Shown here: in pieces, positions 29,881-41,999 of the stretch
Layout: each line of letters opens with the position of its first letter
Numbering within the stretch: position 1 is the first letter of the stretch
NCBI GenBank assembly: GCA_010094025.1
Contig: ML991823.1
Span: 124,001 to 188,000 of the forward strand
Reading direction: 5' to 3'
Source: Viridothelium virens
Taxonomy: Eukaryota > Ascomycota > Dothideomycetes > Trypetheliales > Trypetheliaceae
Length of the DNA stretch: 64,000 nucleotides
The notes under the pieces: model-generated
Told to the model about the DNA's origin: nothing
The model's database searches: none
What the model saw: the letters and a program-made list of their open reading frames with translations, nothing else
Made by a program: the position numbers and the translations under genes

Positions 29881-32073
29881 TCAAGGCGCTTGATAGTAGA
29901 CTGGACCTGATGGTACTTGCGGATAGTAGTAGCCATCGGGGCTCGGTGTCATCATCCCACCCATGCCGGGCACTGTGTAACCTGTCGCCGGGTATCCTTC
30001 CCCGTGGTTGTACAGCTGCGATGGATCGTAGTAATAAACCATACCATTCTGTTCATGTGCAACCATATTGGATTGAACTGCGCCGGAGGCACTTGTATTC
30101 GGGTCGGGTCCAGGGCCTGAGGCAGCGTTTGGCAGTGCTTGACCATACGGCGCTGGAACAAAGACAGGCACCGTCACGGCGCCGGGAGGCAGTGGAGCAC
30201 TATATTGGAGCCCAGAATTCGCCGGAGCATAGAAGTAGCCACCTTGAGCAGAATACGTCGGCGGATACACCGGCTGCTGGAAGGTGGGAGGTTGGAAAGG
30301 TTGAGCGTGGATGGCACGCTCTGGAATGTTGGAGAGTGGGGTCTCCCCAGAGAATTGACTGGGGTGGGACATCTGCCGGGAGTGCGGGTAGAAGGTTGGC
30401 ATATCAGCAGTAGCAGCAGGTGCAGGTGCAGCTTGTCCATTCATGTGAGAAGGCACTTGCTGGTGGAAGGGCTGCTGTTCTTGTTGTTGTGGGGCATGAA
30501 CAGATGTTGACATGGGAGATTCGATACCCGTAACTGAAATGGCCTTCTGCGGGCGTGGCTGATGCATTGGCAGCTGTGCTGGCCAATTCTCTCGGTATGT
30601 CGGCTTTTGAGGCAATGGAACACTGTGAGGGCCCTGGGAAGGCACACTCACGTCAGGCGTATACTGAGCTGCGGGAGCGGCAGCCCCAGGAAGTCGGACT
30701 ACGGGTTTTCCTCTTTCTTGCGCTGTCAAAGGAAGCCTTGCTGATATGGATCCTGTCGGTGACGGGAAAGTGTCGCGTGGGATTTCTCTGGCAAGGGAAG
30801 ACCTTCTGCTTAGGGCGACGCTCGGTGAATAAATGCTTCCGCCGTACGCACTAGAACGCCTGCTCGAGTATCCACCATATGCCGAGTATGAGCCTCGCAG
30901 TCTGCCGCGACCGAAGCCCTGCTGGTTTGGCCGTAAAGCTCTCGGGATGAAAATGAAAGATCGTTCGGTAGATGGAAAGATGTATCGAGGAGGTTGTTCA
31001 GGAAGTGAGATGCGAACTGGTTTGTCCCTACGAAGAGGCGGTCGGTGGTTTGGAAGGCGAGTGTGTCTGTGGAGAGGAACGGCAGAGAATGTGATGGATT
31101 GTTTCATGCCTGGCAACGAGAGCCTGATTTGTGCATGACCAATTTGTGTTGAGAAGGAGCGCTCTTGCTTTTCTAAAGCAGGCTGAGAGCCTTGACTGAT
31201 AGAGAACGGAGGACGAGTAGAGCCCTGATTGGTAGCTGCTGAGGTGACGGGAGCCGGCTGGCCTGGTCTTTCCATTTCGTGAGACGCGTGCAAGTCATGT
31301 TCCCATTTGGCGGCGGCTGGCTCTGAGGCTGGAGGCACTGAACTGCTAATGTTTGTCAGAGTAATTATTTCTGTAGAGTAAGCAAAAGGACGAAGAATAT
31401 AACAAACGTACTTTGCTGGAGAGAAGGGGCCGCCAACAGTTATCCGACCTCTTCCACGGCCTTTCCCAAAGGGCTTGAAGCCATTCTGACCAGGTGATTC
31501 GGTCCTATGATCATGCATGAAGAAAGTGCCACGGTTTGGGATAAAGGCGGGATCGGAATCACGTTTTTTCCTATATTCTTCATGTTCGCGGCGTTTCCGG
31601 TCTGCAAATGTCTCTGGTCGAGTACTGGGTGTATGGCTAGTTCCCAAATCTCCCAGCGAAGCTGGCTGCGAGTCGACACCCATCTGTTCAAAGTCGACAA
31701 CTTCTGTCTCGACGGACTCCTCTGGAATATTCATACCATTCATCATCGCCTCTGTATCCGTTTGCCGCTTGAAAGGTATGTCGGTAGTGGACATGGATAC
31801 AACGTTTTCCGGGCTGTTCTCTCTTCCATGGAAATCGTTTCCTGTGGGAATTGTAACTGGTTTTTGAGAAGCTTCTACCACTTCAGTTCCATCTGTCTCA
31901 CTTAGATCACTGTCGTCCGCATCGGCGTCCGCATCCTCATCCATATCGCTGAGAATGGATCCCTCGCTCAGCGAATCTTCCGCCACACCGACTGCTCCCG
32001 AAGCCTCATCCTCACCCTCCTCTTCGACGCGTCTCCGGCGTCTGACGATGTCTCTTCTTGATCGTACAGGCAT
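29881..32073 (-). CDS. Barentsz/CASC3-like exon-junction complex protein
   Basis: Exons 31412-32073 and 29881-31345 encode 708 aa. After a basic, then acidic start (MPVRSRRDIVRRRRRVEEEG; SDMDEDADADADDSD), the two parts of the eIF4AIII-binding Btz region appear: RKKRDSDPAFIPNRGTFFMH, then AAAKWEHDLHASHEME. Human CASC3 shares the FIPxxGxFFxHD and WxHD pattern. The C-terminal two thirds are Pro/Gln/Tyr-rich and disordered. The 66-nt intron (31346-31411) sits between the two conserved parts, is a multiple of three and has no stop; kept, it would add 22 hydrophobic residues there. The frame extends upstream to a GTG, so the start is set at the first ATG, 32073. Confidence 0.85.
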   Translation of the reverse strand: MPVRSRRDIVRRRRRVEEEGEDEASGAVGVAEDSLSEGSILSDMDEDADADADDSDLSETDGTEVVEASQKPVTIPTGNDFHGRENSPENVVSMSTTDIPFKRQTDTEAMMNGMNIPEESVETEVVDFEQMGVDSQPASLGDLGTSHTPSTRPETFADRKRREHEEYRKKRDSDPAFIPNRGTFFMHDHRTESPGQNGFKPFGKGRGRGRITVGGPFSPAKYVCYILRPFAYSTEIITLTNISSSVPPASEPAAAKWEHDLHASHEMERPGQPAPVTSAATNQGSTRPPFSISQGSQPALEKQERSFSTQIGHAQIRLSLPGMKQSITFSAVPLHRHTRLPNHRPPLRRDKPVRISLPEQPPRYIFPSTERSFIFIPRALRPNQQGFGRGRLRGSYSAYGGYSSRRSSAYGGSIYSPSVALSRRSSLAREIPRDTFPSPTGSISARLPLTAQERGKPVVRLPGAAAPAAQYTPDVSVPSQGPHSVPLPQKPTYRENWPAQLPMHQPRPQKAISVTGIESPMSTSVHAPQQQEQQPFHQQVPSHMNGQAAPAPAATADMPTFYPHSRQMSHPSQFSGETPLSNIPERAIHAQPFQPPTFQQPVYPPTYSAQGGYFYAPANSGLQYSAPLPPGAVTVPVFVPAPYGQALPNAASGPGPDPNTSASGAVQSNMVAHEQNGMVYYYDPSQLYNHGEGYPATGYTVPGMGGMMTPSPDGYYYPQVPSGPVYYQAP

Positions 32074-32664
32074 GTTGGAGGCTGGGTCGAAGGTGGAGAA
32101 GGAAGTTGGACCAGGTCGAGGATTTGGTGTGACGCAGGGGTGGCGGATGGGATTCTGCTGGCGAGGATGGTCCTGCTGGGGTGAATCGTCGAAGCTAGAG
32201 AAATACACGGATCCGACGAAGTCTGGAGATGAATGTTGTCTGCACCCAGCTGGGGAAAAAGGGGGGGGGAAGATTCCGTGGTTGGGTGGTTTTGTGACCG
32301 AATGAAAATGAATGACTCGTGGTGCCGGTACCTTCAGCGATGTACCTTTGCGTCAGAGTCGTGTGCTGGACCAATCTACATCATCGTCTCCGCAAGCCGC
32401 AACAGCACCAATGGTGGATTACATGCATTCGACCGCAAGGCAAGCTGGTCTTTTTTCCCTTTGAGCTGTGCTCGGTGCCAATCGCTGCATAAATTGGGCC
32501 GCCGGAGCTAGTTCTGCTACTGAAGGCAGACGCGTTTGCGGTGACATGGTCGGTTTCATCACAAATCCGTACGCTGGTGCGCGCGACACATCACTTTGCA
32601 GTCTCGATTCGAACATGGATTCACTGTCATGATATATCTTTGTTGGGTATACAGGGATCGGAAA
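32074..32664. other. Intergenic, Barentsz promoter and SLY1 3' flank
   Basis: 591 bp. Frames on either strand are short and overlap; no gene is supported. Confidence 0.5.
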
Positions 32665-34952
32665 TCATGATTCTTGCCCCAGACGCGCCAGCTCTTCATT
32701 GAGAAAGTCCTGAGCGTTCACTAACTCCGTACTCCCGTAAATCACCCGTTTCTTTGCACCTGTCCCACCGGCCGTTGCCGCAGCACTTGTCCGCCTTGTC
32801 CACTCTTGAAGGTTGCCGTATTCATCCATACTACCACCACCCACTACGAAGACAATAGCTTCGTTAAAACCCTGCCGCCGTTGTCCGAAACTTGCTTCAA
32901 TACCTCGCCCTACATTGCCAAAGCTTCCAGGAGCTGGACTTGGCTGATTTCGCGCCTGACTTGCTGGCGGCATTGTTCCACGCGCGTTTGCACTTCTCGG
33001 ATCGAAGTAGAGATAGCTCTCTGTCTTGGCTATGGCTGATGACGATGCATTTTGAGGGTCCATGAGAGATTCGGTAATTTTGGTTAATGTCAAATCCTTG
33101 TTTACAGGTAAAAAGTTCTTGACACCAGAGATGAGATTGTCAAAATTGGAGCCCAGACCGGCTTCTTTGAATCGGTCCGTCAGCCGGCTAGAGATGGAGC
33201 TGAATCCGCGGAAAAGTTCATTCGACGTGGACGATTGAGTCGGTTGCGTTGGAGCAGAAGATATCATGGTCATCTTCGTGATTTCGCGTACTCTGCCGAA
33301 AATCAGTCAAAAGATTGGGCTTGAAGCAATTTGCATACCAACCTTTTGATATAGGCAAGCGAAGTAATGTTTGCACCAGCTGCCTTGAGAGCTTCTTCAA
33401 ACTTCTCCATTTCCGTTCTGGATACATCCTGCTCCGTACTGAGAAACCAAATTATAAAGAGCCTTAACTTATCGAGAGGCTCCGACCCTTTGTTGGGATC
33501 TTGAATCAATTCGAGGATCTGGGCTTTGGACTGTTTCGTGATCGTCTCCTCCAGCTGGTAGAAATTGTCAAGTCCCCGGTCTTTGACTCCTTTCAGTAGG
33601 GCAGTGGCAATGTTCATATGCATATCCAAGGTGCTCTTCCGCTCTCTAAGCTCAGGTAGAAGGGTTATGGCAGCCTTGAGATGGTTAGCTGAAGCGCTAG
33701 TGTCATTTGGGAGATCCTCAATGGAAGAAGCGCCTGTTTTCCTCGTAATCTCACTGGCCTCGTCTTTATATCTAGTCAATTCGGCATCGATGTCTTCACA
33801 AACCTGTGGAAATGGCCTCCCGGCATTCTTGCTCCAAAAGAAGTCGCTTGAGGTAAGATCGTAAGATCGTTTTGTGCTTGCGTTGTTTGGCTGGTTCTCA
33901 TCTGCTGATATCTCGACGGTGATCCGATTTAAATGCATTTGGCAAACGTCGTGCACAAGTGACTGATAGACCCAGGAATGTGATAGCATAGGAATCAAAT
34001 CCACGTTACGATCCGCGAGAATGAGTATAGGTCTGGAGGTAGACGTGCCAGTAGAAGACGGTAGACGTTGGTTAGTGTTTGAAAAAAGGTTATCTTTGGA
34101 GTTGAGAATGTGATCTCGCAGTTTCCTGTCTAATTTCGCAGCTATCATTTCCGCCGCGCCTCCTTTGGGGCACCGTATGATTGGGATGGAGCCTTCCCAA
34201 AACTATCAGCATTCTCGATTGTCATTCAATCAAATCCTTGCCTACCCATGGTAACAACAACGCTGAAGAGACCACTCACGATGCGCTCAACGGAGGTATC
34301 CAGATCCTGGTCTTGAGTATTTGCGCTATTCATCATCCAGTAAGTGTCTTTACCCATTCCAAGACTGAACAAATCAGGCTCGGAGACAATGAAGTTCAGA
34401 TACTGATCATATACCTGAGCAATGCTCTCTGCAGTACCTGCCGATGCCGCTTGCGATGCAAAGTCTTCAAGTAGTGGACGGGGTATCGAGGATAGAAAGT
34501 TGACGTATGCCGGCGAATAGAGGTTTCGTGAGAGATCGGAGGTGATGCGCTGGAGGTTTGCTGCTGTAGGCTCGACCAAGTATAGAGCTGGTACATCGGG
34601 TATTGAGTGTCGGGTTGAGGCGATGTTCAAGTGTATAGTGACGCCCCATGTTCGCAGATCGCTGACACGCAGAACACTACTTATTATGTCTCTTCCTAGA
34701 TTGTCAAATATCAGGATCTTCCATATTGGGTCACCGTCCGCATTGAGGACAGGTGTCGTCTTCGAGATGAGGCCGTTTGTTGCTGCATAAGAATCGTGTC
34801 CGTCTCCGTTCTCTTGGTTCGGGGTGTGGTTGAGATTGAGGATCCGTTCAATCGAAGCTGACCAGTCAGCTTTAGTGAACTCAAATTTAGAAGGTCCAAA
34901 TGGGAAGCCTACCGACTTGACGGTCTCGTAAGCTCTGTTGCGTCGAGGTCAT
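32665..34952 (-). CDS. SLY1: Sec1/Munc18 protein Sly1
   Basis: Five pieces in order would be too many: four exons are enough (34913-34952, 34246-34857, 33343-34192, 32665-33292; introns 55, 53 and 50 nt), giving 709 aa. The start [20 protein letters not shown], then [60 protein letters not shown] and, near the end, [20 protein letters not shown] are Sly1/Sec1-family landmarks and cross every splice junction in phase. Sly1 binds the syntaxin Sed5 and guides SNARE assembly for ER-Golgi and intra-Golgi fusion. With ERV25 it is the second early-secretory gene in the window, but the two are not adjacent. Confidence 0.95.
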
Positions 34953-35978
34953 GGTATTGGAGGACCAGGCACGTCCAGGAATCTCAACGGAGAAAGAACT
35001 TAGCTGTGGGGTAGCTTCATGTCTCAAGAAAACGCGTCAAGCAGATTCCATTGCTTAACAGAAAGGGTACATAAGGTAGCTAAAGTGCATGCAGGTCTTG
35101 GTGGTCTCATGCAAACACTTTGTTCATCAGCATGGCATAATTCCACTCCAAGCAGATGACGCTAAGCATGTCGGACCGAACTTTGACCGACCGGCGCTAA
35201 GTACTGCCCAGCTCCTGCACTTTTCCCGCCGTAACCTCACTTGCCTCGCCCTCCCCTCTTCACAACCTTCCCTCCATAACCACTCAGCTGGCGATTGCTG
35301 CGTTGATCGGCTCCAACCTCTCCTTCGTGCATCTGAGTATTCTCATTCTACATAAGAAGCCTGGCGTTCTTTGTCGCAGGACGAAGTGTCGGTGGCGGCG
35401 GCGGAAGTGTGTGGCGACGTTGACTTGGGTGGCGGTCGGTCGCGCGAGATTTGGTCTCGAGAGGGTACTCAGTACTCAGTGCTCATCGATGCAGCGAAAT
35501 ATCATCAAGTCCCGCAGTGAACAGTGGCACAACAGCCATCTAAAAGGCATCGTGTACCGAGCTCTCGCCAAGTAACTTGGGAGTGCGGTGGTTGATCACT
35601 GAGTATTGTGGGCGCAGCTTAAGCTCCCAGCTTCCTTCTCTACATCCCATACCGGCACGTCCTTCAGCACTGCATTGCTGGCGGCAGGACACAGCACCGA
35701 AATCCTCTGGCCCCAGGCGGAGCTTTTAACCTTCTGGCTCAGTAACGCTGGTTTCCAAACTCAATCCAGATTCGCCCAAATTCACCCAAATTCACCCAAA
35801 TTTACCAGATCAGGCTACTCCGTCGCCTCATACGGCTAGTCAATCGGGCGCTGCTTCAACGGGTGGTGATCATCTGCATCCAACCAGCGACTGCCGGCCG
35901 CGTCTGCCACCCGACGCCGGTCCAACCTGGTCGCGGTCTGTGCGCACTTGTTCCCCGTGATCCACGATACATTTCAAC
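34953..35978. other. Divergent promoter between SLY1 and the PNUTS-like gene
   Basis: About 1 kb, no supported gene. It ends with a short tandem repeat (35771-35804) in the likely 5' leader of the plus-strand gene. Confidence 0.5.
35771..35804 (+). repeat. 10-bp tandem repeat, unit TTCRCCCAAA
   Basis: Three adjoining copies (TTCGCCCAAA, then two TTCACCCAAA) and a decayed fourth, about 175 bp before the PNUTS-like start codon. It may be a protein-binding array or simple slippage. Confidence 0.6.
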
Positions 35979-38900
35979 ATGAACTCGGATCACGTGTCGC
36001 GTGAACGCGAGAATGGGATGCCGGGGGCACCAGGCCGCAGCTTATTCGCTGATAGCAACAATCTATCGAATTACGGTGATCTGCAATTTGGCGCTGCCAA
36101 TAATCAATATGACCCGTCTTTGTGGCCGCCCGATCACGGTCCTGACGAGGTTACCTTTCCAGCCAATCATCAGTCGCATGCGCTTCGGCAGGGCTGGAAT
36201 AGCAACACCATTCCAATCCATCATGACCCTGCCTCCGCATCAGTAAACACTGGATATCACCCATACACACATCAGACATCAGCCGCATACCCTGGCCACA
36301 ACTTCTTCAATGGCCATCTTAACTATAACGAATCTCGGCTTGATCCGAGCCTGACCCCTGGACCTGCACAGAATGCATACAACCTAGCAGCCAGTACTTA
36401 TTCAAGTACCATCTCGCCCCAGGCCCTCCAACACAGCAATATCGCAGACTTCTCTAAATTGGTAACTACGCTCCGATCAGTCCATTCTTCGTTCAGTATT
36501 AACATGATTCAAGGGCACTGGGCGCAGCAGTCTCAGGAATATAGACACTCCGCTAGGCGTCTCCCGTGATCGAGACGATAGTGTTAGTTTAGAAAAAGTC
36601 CCCTTGAAAGCACCCAGGGGTACTGAGTCAGGGTCTTTTGTCGTCACTGACTATGATGCTCTGGTTGAAGCTACCAAATCGCAACGTCTCCACAACTTCG
36701 TGAACATTGGAACTGTCCAAATAGACACAGGCAATTATCTTAAGAGTCAGCCAATCAACTCATTCGTGAAGAGCTATCGTGTAACTGACCTATTCGTAGC
36801 AAGCCTACCAAATTACATTCGTCGCCAGTCGCGGAATGATTTTAGACGTCGTGCCGGTGACGACAAGGCACTCTTGGGTAAGCTTGCTCGTCATCCTCGC
36901 GGTGGCAAGGAAGGCTCTGAAGTTGATCAAACTGTAGCCAAAGCTGCCAAAAAGCCGTCCAAGCTCAAAAATCTCACCCAGAAGACGCCGTATCAACGTT
37001 CGCCTATATCCAGGGTTGATCAAGCCGGCCGTATCAAGCCAGAAATTAGCCAATCTGCAACTGAATCAGACACTTCAAGCGAGGAATCTGATTCCGACTT
37101 TTCCGACTCGGACCTGGAAGTTGCAGACCCACCCCCATTGCCTGACAAGCGACCAGCTGCACCGCTCGAAGCTGTTCGTTATGACACAATCAAAGCCGTG
37201 TGGGCTTCTCCTAATCGACCGGCCGATCCAGACGAAATTCGAAATGCTCTGAAGAGCTTTTGGGAGGTTGTGCGAACCATCCGAGATCGATGGAAGAGTG
37301 ATGGGAATGCCTTGAAGCAAGCTGAAGAAGCAAAGAAAAGTAGTGAACTGCCCTTGCTCAAAGACCGGGTCAACAGCCAACGAGACATGATGCAAGCCTC
37401 TATTAATGCGGCGCTAGAGTTTGGTCACCAAGATGTGCTTGCCTTGTAAGTTGTTCTTACGCTGTCTTCCTTTCCTTTTCCATCATTGCACCCAACACCG
37501 TGGTTCGCCACCCGGGGTAGAACTTCGAGGCTGATTGGCCCTATCCTCTTGGTCCATGTCCAAGCTGCACTCAAAGTCATGTGGTGTTCCAGAATAAATG
37601 GTTGAACCAGCCGCATCTGCCTCATGATAGTCCCAGTCTGTCTCGGGAATTGTAGCTTGCTGTGCACGTAGGACTCAGTCATGAGCATCTGAGGGTCTTA
37701 AATCGCATAGATAACTACAACGATTTTATCGTGAAAACACTTCCCCTCTCTCAGCGCAAACAGGGCGATCAGTTTGACTCCAGCACATTCAATTGCTTCG
37801 CTATAAGATGTGAGCTTATCTAATGATGATCCAGATTCGGTGAAAATGCCTCCTTCCTTTTTCTATCTTACCAGTTTCTGCTCGATCGATTTAGCGAAAA
37901 GGATTTTGACGGCCCGCTTTCACGAGGGTTCCTTGAGGTATGTCAGCTTTTTAACACAGGCACTAAATCAGATGTGGCTAAACTTATCACAGCTACTTGC
38001 ACGATGTACCACCATTACGAATGAAGCGCTTGAGAAAACTCATCTTGTCAAGGTATTGCCGAGATTCGAAAAGCGAGGCAAAGAGTGGACTGCAGGTCTG
38101 GCAAAGAAAGTTATTGCTGAGGCCGAAAAGCTCTCAAAGACAAAAGGCGAAGCCGTTGCAAAAGAGAAGGCCGTCAAGAATGCGACCAAGGAGGTCATGA
38201 AGATCGATCCTACTCCTGATGTCAAAACGAAGCCGGAGCCGATCACTGGGATGAAGCGCCAGAGAGAGGGTGCCAACCCTAACGTGCAACCTACGAAGAA
38301 ACTCAATGCTAGCAGTCCATCATCATCATCATCATCATCATCAGGCTCTACTAAGCCGACCACGGCGCCTGTTAAGCGAGCAACGTCAATTACTAGTACG
38401 GATACCAAAATGGCTCCTTCAAGCGCAGTGATACCCAAAGCCAAAGGACAACAAGTTCAGGCCAAACCGTCCAGCTTCTTCTCAAGCTTGCAGTCCGCAG
38501 CCAAACGACCTGGTACTGGGAAAGCTTCCACCATCTCAATGGTAGAGAAAGATAAGAATGCTTCAGAAAAGAAAGCGACTGTATCGAGCACACCAGTCGC
38601 TACTACTAGACCGGCCTGGTCCTTCGCCGAAACAATGGCGAACTTGAATAAAGCAAAGGAGCCAGAGCCTACGGCAAAACCAAAACTTAACACGCCGCCG
38701 GAAAGTCCCGAAGAGAGAGCGAAACGCTTAAGAAAGGAAGAGCGTAGAAAGTTACGTGTCACTTTTAAACCCGAGGCTTCGCTTGTAGAAGTACGAGTCT
38801 TCGAGAGACAGGATGAGGAACTTATTGACCGGGACAACAATGTCCGTGACGTGGACGACATAAAGGGTGAAGGACAGATGTTCAAGCAACATATTGATAC

Positions 38901-39947
38901 CGTGGAGGATGAAGATGATGACGATTATACCCCACAACTAGGTGAAGTATCTCTCGTTGAATTCTGCGAACCATCCTATATCGACTTTTGCGACATCGAA
39001 AAATCAGAGCGAGAGCGCAATTATGCGCCATACGGAGGAGGCGAGCTGATTCCCGAGAGCCCCGAGTCCAAACTCCAAGAGGAACACGAGAGGAATACGC
39101 TGATGGTATTTTATACTGATCGCATGGACATTCCACCAAATCCTCGCGAGCCTTTAGATCCGTACACAGGTGAAGTGCCAATGACTGTCACCTTCGGGCA
39201 GCCTCCGTCGCAGGTGCTTCAACGCGCAGAAGCAGCAAGAAGCGCAGCTACTCAAGCACCAACATCTTCTCATGTCCCTGATGTCTCTGCTCTCCTCAAA
39301 GCTCTTGGTGGAGTTCATCCCCAGCTGCAGCCTCAAGGTCCCCCACAGCAACAGAAGCAGGATGCAGGCACTTCATCAACTAGCGCATTAGAGGGCATCT
39401 TTGCCAAATTCGCTAACCCGGCGCAGCAACCACAACCTCAACAGGCACAGATGCAACCACCTGTCCAACCACAGCAACAGGTCGTTAATCCTCAACTCCA
39501 GGCTATCTTAGCAAGCATGCAGAGCCAGGCTCCTGCTCAGCAACCGCTTCAGCAGGGACAACAAGCGGCCCAGCCTAATCTGGCTGCTCTTCTGCAGCAA
39601 CTTCAACAGCCTTCTGTCTCAAACTCCGGTCCAGGCATTGTCATGCCCGGGCAACATGGAGCAGCTCTGCCACGCACTGGACCATTTGAGGATCCGGAAC
39701 GGAAGAGATGGCGAGAAGATCAGGATGCGAATCAGGGAAATTTCGGAGGTCAGGGCAGCCAAGGGAGTGGCACCAAAAAACGCAAGTACCCATTTGTGGA
39801 TGTAAGTCGCACTAATACTCCACAACATCCATTGATGGAACTAGCTAACGGAAACCTTTTCCACAGAAGAAATTCACGCTCCCTTGCAAGTTCTTCCGCG
39901 AAGGAAAATGCATGAAGGGTGCTCAATGCACGTACGTGCATGAATAG
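35979..39947 (+). CDS. PNUTS-like PP1 regulator with TFIIS-N domain and CCCH zinc finger
   Basis: Five exons (35979-36461, 36514-37445, 37835-37937, 37993-39801, 39867-39947) encode 1,135 aa. A disordered N-terminus is followed by a TFIIS N-terminal-like helical bundle across two introns (SFLFLSYQFLLDRFSEKDFD; LLARCTTITNEALEKTHLVK; VLPRFEKRGKEWTAGL). Further on is an RVxF-type PP1 site with its neighbourhood, RRKLRVTFKPEASLVEVRVF, then Gln/Pro-rich sequence and a final CCCH finger, CKFFREGKCMKGAQCTYVHE. Order and motifs match animal PNUTS (PPP1R10), a nuclear PP1 subunit acting on RNA polymerase II termination; the same role is inferred. The third junction uses a 389-nt intron, long for this genome, and is the least certain. 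Confidence 0.78.
38318..38343 (+). repeat. Trinucleotide (TCA)n microsatellite in coding sequence
   Basis: About eight CAT/TCA units inside exon 4 of the PNUTS-like gene, encoding a serine run that may vary in length between strains. Confidence 0.75.
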
Positions 39948-40361
39948 GCACACAGCAGCGCCTGCACGCCGGAGTCTGCCATACTTTTCGTCGTGCGTGT
40001 GATGCTTGACCGCATGCTGACTTTTCTTCCATGTTTGCATGCTATAGGCGCGGTGGGGGCAGAAATGATTGTTTTACACGGCACCTTACGGCTCAGCAGC
40101 GGCATGTTCGCGCGGAGCACAGATTGCGCGAGACTAAGCGCTTGTGTACACTATCAAGAGGATTGCATTTGCTGGTGTTATCAAGACTACATCTACGCTG
40201 TATGTAGAGGCCATTGCAAGGAACATCCCCAGTCTTGCGATCATCTCTATTGGCATTGAAATACAGTCATTTCATATTCAGAACACAGCTCGATCAATCG
40301 TAGCCTTCTGCTTATCAGTATGGACTATTTCTAGAGAGCTTTTTAGTCTCATTACATCTAT
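39948..40361. other. Convergent 3' region
   Basis: 414 bp between the PNUTS-like stop and the RRP4 stop, with no coding signal. Confidence 0.5.
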
Positions 40362-41581
40362 TCACCCCAGTTCGCTCAATGCCAATTCTACAACTCTACG
40401 TCCACTTTCGCCTGCTAGGTAAGCCTCAGCACGCCCTGTTTCATCCCCTTGCACGCCTTTAGCCTCAACTTCAATCTCTATAGCGGCTTCATACGCCTTT
40501 GCCAGCACTTCTTCATCCACTTTCACGCCCCACTGCACAAGTGCCTTAATGCAGCTTGCTACTCTCGCAATCTCCCTCCGAGTAGCCGGCCCTACCTCAT
40601 CGTTTTGACTCGAGTAGATACTTGCGCTCACGCTCTCCTCCATACTCGTAATGCTTGCTCCCCTTGTGTCGGAGGTAGGGGGCTCAACATGCTTTGCAAT
40701 CCAGATGTATCCATTCACCCCCATCACCACATCTATCTGTCCCGCACCGTGTGTTCCTTGCATGGTGAACATCTGGCGTCGGCTCCGCGCTACACCGCCT
40801 CCGGCCCCTCTTGCATTTCCAACGCCTTTGGTTGAAGCCGCTGATCCGGAGCCCTCTCCACCAGCACCTGTGACAGATAGGAAGAACCCATTCCGCAGCT
40901 TTCCATATCTAAGACTCCGTGTATGTAGCGCTGCCGCACCATCCTGAAATAGCGCCTGCACTTCAGCAACCAGCAGCTCCCCTTCTACGAAATATTGTCG
41001 CACATTCAGCTCGTCGACGGCGGTGCGTTTTCGTAGGACCCCACCGGGAAGGTTGATGGAAGACAAGGGTAGCGAGGCAAGCAGGGGCGCGCCTATGTCG
41101 ACGTGCCACCGCTTTCCTGTCGCACTGACAGTTGCGATGCGACCCACAATCAGGTCGCCGATGGAGGGCGTATAGCGAGTGCGTATGGGCACGATCGAAA
41201 GGAGCTTGTTGGTGCGGGACAGCGTACCGAAGAGCGTAGAAGAAATGGTTGGAGGCTGGGTGGAGCCGGCTGTAGTAGTACCATGGCCTCTGAATGGGGC
41301 AAAGTTTAGCATTTTACGAGGAAGATTTAAGGACGCTTTCGTAATTCCTCGTGGAAGCAGGAGGTAAAAAGGGCATGCCGTAGACGTACCTACCTCATCC
41401 ATTGTGGATCATCCGTTATTATTTCTCCGGGTGTAATGACGGGCTTTCCACGCCGTCTAGAGCGCGCATCTGTCATGTTGACGTCGCCCTCAAGATCAAA
41501 TTTGTCCTCCTCGTCATCTGCGCCAAAATCATGCTGCGGTATCGACGCTGCAGGGGCTGGCGGATGGATTGAAATAGGCAT
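40362..41581 (-). CDS. RRP4: Exosome subunit Rrp4
   Basis: Exons 41394-41581 and 40362-41289 (104-nt intron) encode 371 aa. The start [20 protein letters not shown] leads to [20 protein letters not shown], with the RGHGT joined across the intron as in other Rrp4 proteins. An S1 domain follows ([40 protein letters not shown]), and then a KH domain containing [16 protein letters not shown] Gly/Ala/Ser-rich insert (about residues 205-230) lies between them. Rrp4 is one of three cap proteins that feed RNA into the 3'-5' exosome. Confidence 0.94.
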
Positions 41582-41990
41582 TGTAAAGCACTCGTAAAAT
41601 TTTCAGAAGAAAACACTACAGTGCTCGCGATGCTGTAGGAGAGAATGGCAATGCGCGCAGGCTGACAAGAGGGTAGAGATTTTTTGAGAGGCGAAGAAAT
41701 AAAAGGAAGGTACCTTTTATATTCTAAGATACGATAGAAGTGGGAGGGTTGACAGCCACTCTTCCCCGCCAGGAAAGTTTTTACCTCAGGTATCTACAGC
41801 TTTTCGCCATATCAAGTGGAAATTTGAGCTCTCAATTCACCTCAGATAATTGCAGAGAAGTGGCCGCTCGATATACGGCTACAAACAACTCCGCCAAAAA
41901 GAAAAAAACATTGAGAATGCCATGGCTGAAACGGGCCGAAGATTCTACAAAGCTTCTCCCTAAAGCACGCCTAGTCCGGAATCGTTCTAA

Positions 41991-41999
41991 TACGGAGTA
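41991..41999 (+). repeat. Dispersed 9-mer TACGGAGTA, copy 2
   Basis: Exact copy between RRP4 and UBC12. Confidence 0.6.
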
